Positions 60,145 through 64,000 of a DNA stretch of 64,000 nt are shown here, piece by piece. A model generated the notes under the pieces. That model saw only the letters and a list, made by a program, of their open reading frames with translations, did no database searches and was not told the origin of the DNA. How positions within the stretch are numbered: position 1 is the first letter of the stretch; each line of letters opens with the position of its first letter. The stretch is taken from contig CAVQGZ010000008.1 in the NCBI GenBank assembly GCA_963712175.1, forward strand, positions 62,001 to 126,000. The letters run 5' to 3'. Both the position numbers and the translations under genes were made by a program. Source of the stretch: CAVQGZ01 sp963712175. Its GTDB lineage: Bacteria > Actinomycetota > Actinomycetes > Jiangellales > Jiangellaceae.

Positions 60145-60881
60145 GACAGCTCTCCCTCCTGAAGATCGCGCCCACCGACAAGGTCGACGAACGCGTCCTG
60201 CAACGACCGCCCACCGGATAGCTCGGCCACCGTGCCCTCTGCGCGCAGCCGCCCGTCCTGGATGATTGCGACCCGATCGCACAGCCGCTCCACCACGTCC
60301 ATCACGTGGCTGGAGAACACCACCGTGCCCCCACCGGACCGGTAGCGCTGCAGCATCTCCTCCATCACCTGCGTGTTCACCGGGTCCAGCGAGCCGAACG
60401 GCTCATCGAGCACCAGCACCGCCGGTGAGTGCAGCAGCGCCACCGCCAACCCGATCCGCTTGGTCATCCCCAGCGAGTAGTCCGCGATCATCTTCCCGGC
60501 GGCATCCTCGAGGTCCAAGACGCGGATGAGCTCGCTGGACCGCTGCGCGATCACGTCTGCGTCCATCCCCCGCAGCAGCCCCGCGTACTCCAGCATCTCC
60601 GGCCCCGTCAACCGGTCGAACAGCACCGGGTTGTCCGGGACGAAACCCAGCCGACGCTTGGCCTCCAACGGGTCCGGCCACACCTGCACACCGTCCACCA
60701 CCGCGCTCCCGGCGTCAGGCTTCAACAGCCCCGTCACCATTCTGATCGCGGTGGTCTTCCCGGCACCATTCGGCCCGGCCAGCCCGTAGAACGAACCCTG
60801 GGGGACCGCCAGATCCACCCCATCGACCGCGCGCTTCGACCCGAACGCCTTCACGAGACCAGAACACGACAACGCCACCAT
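60120..60881 (-). CDS. ABC transporter ATP-binding protein
   Basis: 253 residues from the ATG at 60881, which has no ribosome site (leaderless or wrongly placed start). Walker A GPNGAGKTTAIRMVTGLL, Q-loop FVPDNPVLFDRLTG, a signature in DYSLGMTKRIGLAVALL (SLGMTK in place of LSGGQ), Walker B VLVLDEPFGSLDP and the switch His in VVFSSHVMDV. Drug/antibiotic exporter-type ATPase paired with the overlapping permease. Divergent from the AGPS-like gene. Confidence 0.93.
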   Translation of the reverse strand: MVALSCSGLVKAFGSKRAVDGVDLAVPQGSFYGLAGPNGAGKTTAIRMVTGLLKPDAGSAVVDGVQVWPDPLEAKRRLGFVPDNPVLFDRLTGPEMLEYAGLLRGMDADVIAQRSSELIRVLDLEDAAGKMIADYSLGMTKRIGLAVALLHSPAVLVLDEPFGSLDPVNTQVMEEMLQRYRSGGGTVVFSSHVMDVVERLCDRVAIIQDGRLRAEGTVAELSGGRSLQDAFVDLVGGRDLQEGELSWLASSSG

Positions 60882-61082
60882 GGGGGGGGATTCTGACAGA
60901 CCCCGCCACGACGCTGACGACAGCCACTCCACCGCGAGTGGCCGCATCGCGACGGGATATCGGGCGATGGAGGTGCTGCGCGTCGTAGCTGGGGCTTCCC
61001 CGTCGAGGTGAGACGTTTCAGGCCGATGTATCGTTTGCCTCTTGTCGACAGACCTGCGGAACAGGCTCGGGCGGGAGAGCGC

Positions 61083-62708
61083 ATGTGGGAACGCACATTC
61101 GGACGGTGGGGTGACCCAGCCCATCCGGTGACGGTCAAGCCCCGCGGTGAGCGGTTTCTGCTCGACACGCTCGGACGCCCGGCGCCACGGCCGGCGCGAA
61201 GCCCATCCAGCATCGACGCGTCCGAGTCCCGCCTAGGTCAGGACGACCTGGGCGCCCTGGCCGACTGCCTCGGCAACGCCTACGTGGACGCCTCCCGCAC
61301 GGCTCGCCTCGCACATGCGGCCGGGTGCTCTCTAGGTGACTACGTCGACGTCCGCGAGGGTGCGCTCGACCAGCTGCCGGACGCCGTCGCCCGCCCCGGC
61401 TCGCACGACGACGTGCAGTCGCTGCTCACGCTGTGCCAGGAGCGCGGGATGGCCGTCGTTCCCTTCGGTGGCGGCACCTCGGTGGTCGGCGGCGTCACCC
61501 CGCTCGCCGGTCGGCATCGGGCCGTCGTGGCGCTCGACCTCACCCGGATGATCGAGGTGAGCTACCTCGACGAGACCTCGGGGCTATGCGTGGTGCAGCC
61601 TGGCCTCACCGGACCCATGCTCGAGCGTTGGCTCGAGCCGCGCGGCCTGCGGTGGGGCCACCTGCCGCAGTCGTGGGAGCGCGCCACTATCGGCGGCTAC
61701 GCCGCCACACGCTCGGCCGGGCAGGCGAGCAGCGGCTACGGCCGGAGCAACGACACCATTGAGGCTGTCCGGCTGGCCACCCCGTCCGGCGAGGTGCGCC
61801 TCGGGCGCGGCCCAGGCTCGGCCGCCGGCCCCGACCTCCGCCAGCTCGTGCTCGGCAGCGAAGGCGTGCTCGGCGTCATCACCGAGATCACGCTTCGGCT
61901 GCGCAGGGTGCCTGCCTACGAGCGGTACGAGGGTCTTCTCGTGCCGTCGTTCGCCGAAGGTGTCGAAGCATTGCGTGAGATCAGGCAGGCGGGGCTGCAC
62001 GCCACGGTGATGCGGCTCTCGGACGAGGCCGAGACCGCGAGCACGCTGGCTCTGTCCGGCCCGGGCGGCGCGGTGGGCCAGGCCCTCGACCGGTACCTCA
62101 GCGCCCGCGGCGTGGGCGACGGCGCCATGGTGGTGCTGGGATGGGAGCACTCCTCGAGTGCCGTCGGTCGGTCCCGACGCAAGGCGGCCTGGCAGATACT
62201 CAAGCGCCACGGCGCGACCACTCTCGGCAGGCGGATCGGTGAGGCGTGGCGCTCGCACCGCTACGACGGTCCCTACCTGCGCGACACTCTGCTCGACCGC
62301 GGCTACATCGTGGAGACCCTCGAGACCGCCACGCACTGGAGTGGGTTGCTGGACCTGCACGCCGACGTCCACGCGCGCCTCGAAGACGCGCTGCGCGAGG
62401 CATCCGGAGGTCGCGCCTTCGTGATGGCGCACGTCTCGCACGTCTACGACACTGGTGCCTCTCTGTACTTCACCGCCCTGGCTCCGGCTGCCGAGGACAG
62501 ACGAGCACAGTGGTGGTCGGCCAAGCGCGCGGCCAGCGAGGCGATCACGGCGGCGGGCGCGACCATCACGCACCACCACGCCGTGGGCACCGACCACGTT
62601 GCCTGGATGACCGAGGAGATCGGCGATCGTGGCGTCGAGGCGCTCGCCGCGGTCAAGAAGGCCTGGGATCCGGCTGGAGTCCTCAACCCGGGAAAGCTCA
62701 TCCCCTAG
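61083..62708 (+). CDS. FAD-binding alkyldihydroxyacetonephosphate synthase-like oxidase
   Basis: 541 residues from the ATG at 61083 (GGGAGAG site). Begins MWERTFGRWGD, then the VAO/PCMH FAD domain with VVPFGGGTSVVGGVTPL and QSWERATIGGYAATRSAGQASSGYGR, and the C-terminal cap with AGATITHHHAVGTDHVAWM and AWDPAGVLNPGKLIP. The His-rich HHH motif and overall layout match AGPS, which swaps acyl for alkyl in ether-lipid synthesis. Bacterial homologues are common in actinobacteria, usually beside a TetR regulator and lipid kinase as here, so an ether-lipid or related lipid role is inferred. Confidence 0.9.
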   Translation: MWERTFGRWGDPAHPVTVKPRGERFLLDTLGRPAPRPARSPSSIDASESRLGQDDLGALADCLGNAYVDASRTARLAHAAGCSLGDYVDVREGALDQLPDAVARPGSHDDVQSLLTLCQERGMAVVPFGGGTSVVGGVTPLAGRHRAVVALDLTRMIEVSYLDETSGLCVVQPGLTGPMLERWLEPRGLRWGHLPQSWERATIGGYAATRSAGQASSGYGRSNDTIEAVRLATPSGEVRLGRGPGSAAGPDLRQLVLGSEGVLGVITEITLRLRRVPAYERYEGLLVPSFAEGVEALREIRQAGLHATVMRLSDEAETASTLALSGPGGAVGQALDRYLSARGVGDGAMVVLGWEHSSSAVGRSRRKAAWQILKRHGATTLGRRIGEAWRSHRYDGPYLRDTLLDRGYIVETLETATHWSGLLDLHADVHARLEDALREASGGRAFVMAHVSHVYDTGASLYFTALAPAAEDRRAQWWSAKRAASEAITAAGATITHHHAVGTDHVAWMTEEIGDRGVEALAAVKKAWDPAGVLNPGKLIP

Positions 62709-62739
62709 GTGCGACCGGTTGCGTCGTTACCGTAGGCGT

Positions 62740-63306
62740 GTGCCCGAGTCGCCTGCGGTGCGCCGTCCGCGGCGCGACGACGCCATTGATATCGCCGAGC
62801 AGATGCTGCGACGAGGCGAGCGCGTCGACATGCAGACCGTGGCCGATGCTCTCGACATCGGACGCGCCACTCTGTACCGCTGGGTGGGCGACCGCGAGAG
62901 GCTACTGGACGAGGTGCTCGGACGGCTCGTTGCCAAGAACTGGCGTACTGCCCGCGTCGAGGCGGGGGCGTCGTCGCTCGACGCCGTGCTGGCGACGATC
63001 GCCGGCTTCATGGCGGCGACAGCATCATGGCCCCCGGTGGTCGACTTCGCCGAGCGAGAGCCCGATCTCGCCCTGCGCATCCTGCTCGCTCCGGACGGCA
63101 ACGTCGCGGACGGCATCCGCGTCGGACTGCAGGACACGCTGGCGCGACACCTGCCAGGACGTACCTTGCCGGCCGCCACCCTCGACGTGATGGTGAAGAT
63201 CGGCGCCGCGCTGCAGTGGGCCAACGTCGCCGCGGGCAACCCGCCTGACATCGACACCGCCGTCGAGGCTTCCCGAGCCTTGCTCACCGTGGCGCTCAGT
63301 GACTGA
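62740..63306 (+). CDS. TetR family transcriptional regulator
   Basis: 188 residues from a GTG at 62740. The helix-turn-helix is RVDMQTVADALDIGRATLYRWVGDRERLLDEVL, with a helical ligand-binding C-domain. 31 bp after the AGPS-like gene on the same strand; probably regulates this lipid gene group. Ligand unknown. Confidence 0.9.
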   Translation: MPESPAVRRPRRDDAIDIAEQMLRRGERVDMQTVADALDIGRATLYRWVGDRERLLDEVLGRLVAKNWRTARVEAGASSLDAVLATIAGFMAATASWPPVVDFAEREPDLALRILLAPDGNVADGIRVGLQDTLARHLPGRTLPAATLDVMVKIGAALQWANVAAGNPPDIDTAVEASRALLTVALSD

Positions 63307-63345
63307 TCTGGCAAGACTTCATGTGCACCCGAGGGTTGCAGCGGA

Positions 63346-64000
63346 TCATACGGGTTCGCCCAGAGTGGAACCCGGCGGTACTAGCACCCGAACCCCGAGC
63401 GGATGAACCTCGACGTCGATCGGCAGAGCGCCGACGCGCTCGCCGTCGGCGTACGCGAGCTGGTTCGGGGCCGTCACGCGAATGTGGCGTCCGGCGTGCT
63501 GGCTGACCCCAGGGTGGTGGATGTGGGTGCCGCTGAACACCTTGGGGAACGTGCGGACGAGCTCCCAGCGCGGCATCCGGTGGATCCAGGTCATGGTGAG
63601 CAGGCCGTCGTCCAGGCGCGCGCCGACGCACACCTTCATTCCGCCGCCGTAGCTCACCCCGTTGCCGATGGAGGCGAACATGGCATCGTCGCTCATCTCC
63701 TCGCCGTCGATCTGCACCTCGAAGCGCACGGGCGTGAATGCGCGCAGCTCGGAGACCAGGGCGCGGACGTAGCGTGCCTGGCCTCGGGGCCAGGTCATGG
63801 CGTTCGCGCGTTCGGTCACGAGGGAGTCGAAGCCGGCGCTGAGGACGCCGAGGAACCAGCGGTACTCGCCCTCGGCAGTCCGCACCGACGCCACGTCCAC
63901 GGCGCGCACGTTGCCGGACGCGATGATGTCGGCGGCCGCCCGCACCCGCTTGACCGGCAGCCCAAGCCCCGCGGCGTTGTCGTTGCCCGTCCCGAGGGCG
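63346..64000 (-). CDS. Diacylglycerol kinase family lipid kinase, N-terminus off window
   Basis: Only the C-terminal part is present (about 217 residues); the reading frame runs through base 64000. The catalytic-domain GTGNDNA motif appears at the window edge, then VASVRTAEGEYRWFLGVLSAGFDSLV, and the C-terminal beta domain with GNGVSYGGGMKVCVGARLDDGLLTMTWI and QLAYADGERVGALPIDVEV. These match YegS/DagK-type enzymes that phosphorylate diacylglycerol or sphingoid lipids. Converges with the TetR gene; pairing with the AGPS-like gene suggests a lipid pathway. Confidence 0.92.
   Translation of the reverse strand, partial: ALGTGNDNAAGLGLPVKRVRAAADIIASGNVRAVDVASVRTAEGEYRWFLGVLSAGFDSLVTERANAMTWPRGQARYVRALVSELRAFTPVRFEVQIDGEEMSDDAMFASIGNGVSYGGGMKVCVGARLDDGLLTMTWIHRMPRWELVRTFPKVFSGTHIHHPGVSQHAGRHIRVTAPNQLAYADGERVGALPIDVEVHPLGVRVLVPPGSTLGEPV

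Noticed and set aside
1..64000. CRISPR arrays, insertion sequences, prophage genes or rRNA operons
   Set aside because: No regularly spaced repeats, transposase motifs, phage structural genes or rRNA sequence were found.

Overview
This window is a high-GC actinobacterial chromosome segment that spans the replication origin. The order rpmH-rnpA-yidD-yidC-jag-rsmG-parA-parB on one side of dnaA, and dnaN-gnd-recF-dciA-gyrB-gyrA on the other, is the classic origin block of Actinomycetota. CrgA, DLW-39, a DUF3566 protein, the sigM/murJ/trxB/cwlM block and ino1/PadR all agree with this. GTG starts and 1-4 nt gene overlaps are common. A gene set that makes a D-aspartate interpeptide bridge would fit a Lys- or Orn-type (A4) peptidoglycan, as in many Micrococcales, but the genus cannot be fixed from the sequence.

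Layout. 1-3.7 kb: partial DUF881 gene, crgA, rhomboid protease, cyclophilin, an alanine-rich membrane protein, tRNA-Ala, the tiny DLW-39 gene and tRNA-Ile. 3.7-12.2 kb (minus strand): DUF3566-gyrA-gyrB, dciA, recF, a frameshifted gnd and dnaN. 12.2-12.5 kb: oriC with DnaA boxes. 12.5-19.7 kb: dnaA on minus, then rpmH to parB on plus, with parS sites before rsmG and inside parA. 19.7-33.5 kb: a D-Ala-D-Ala-ligase-like gene and an aminotransferase, then a long minus-strand envelope/redox operon (Nudix, DUF6049, murJ, pseudokinase, sigM, anti-sigma, trxB, trxA, cwlM) whose order matches Mycobacterium tuberculosis Rv3908-Rv3915, with pcnA divergent. 33.4-39.9 kb: an MFS protein, a two-gene membrane/secreted system of unknown role, ino1 and its PadR regulator. 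40-46.2 kb: a class A penicillin-binding protein followed by a D-Asp ligase, an Asp racemase and an Asn synthetase. 46.3-51.1 kb: YceI/MarR pair, rpsF-ssb-rpsR-rplI and dnaB.

From 51.2 kb the window becomes accessory: a tiny CxxC protein, an aminothiazoline-carboxylate-hydrolase-family gene, and a family 2 encapsulin system. The encapsulin shell protein carries an inserted cyclic-nucleotide-binding domain and is followed by a cysteine desulfurase with a long disordered N-terminus, the expected cargo. An ECF sigma/membrane-anchored partner, an ABC transporter pair and an ether-lipid-like AGPS-TetR-lipid kinase group close the window.

Three genes (gnd, the desulfurase and probably the hydrolase) each need one single-base correction to restore a full family match. 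All three look like one extra base. This could be decay, but sequencing error is at least as likely because gnd is a housekeeping gene.
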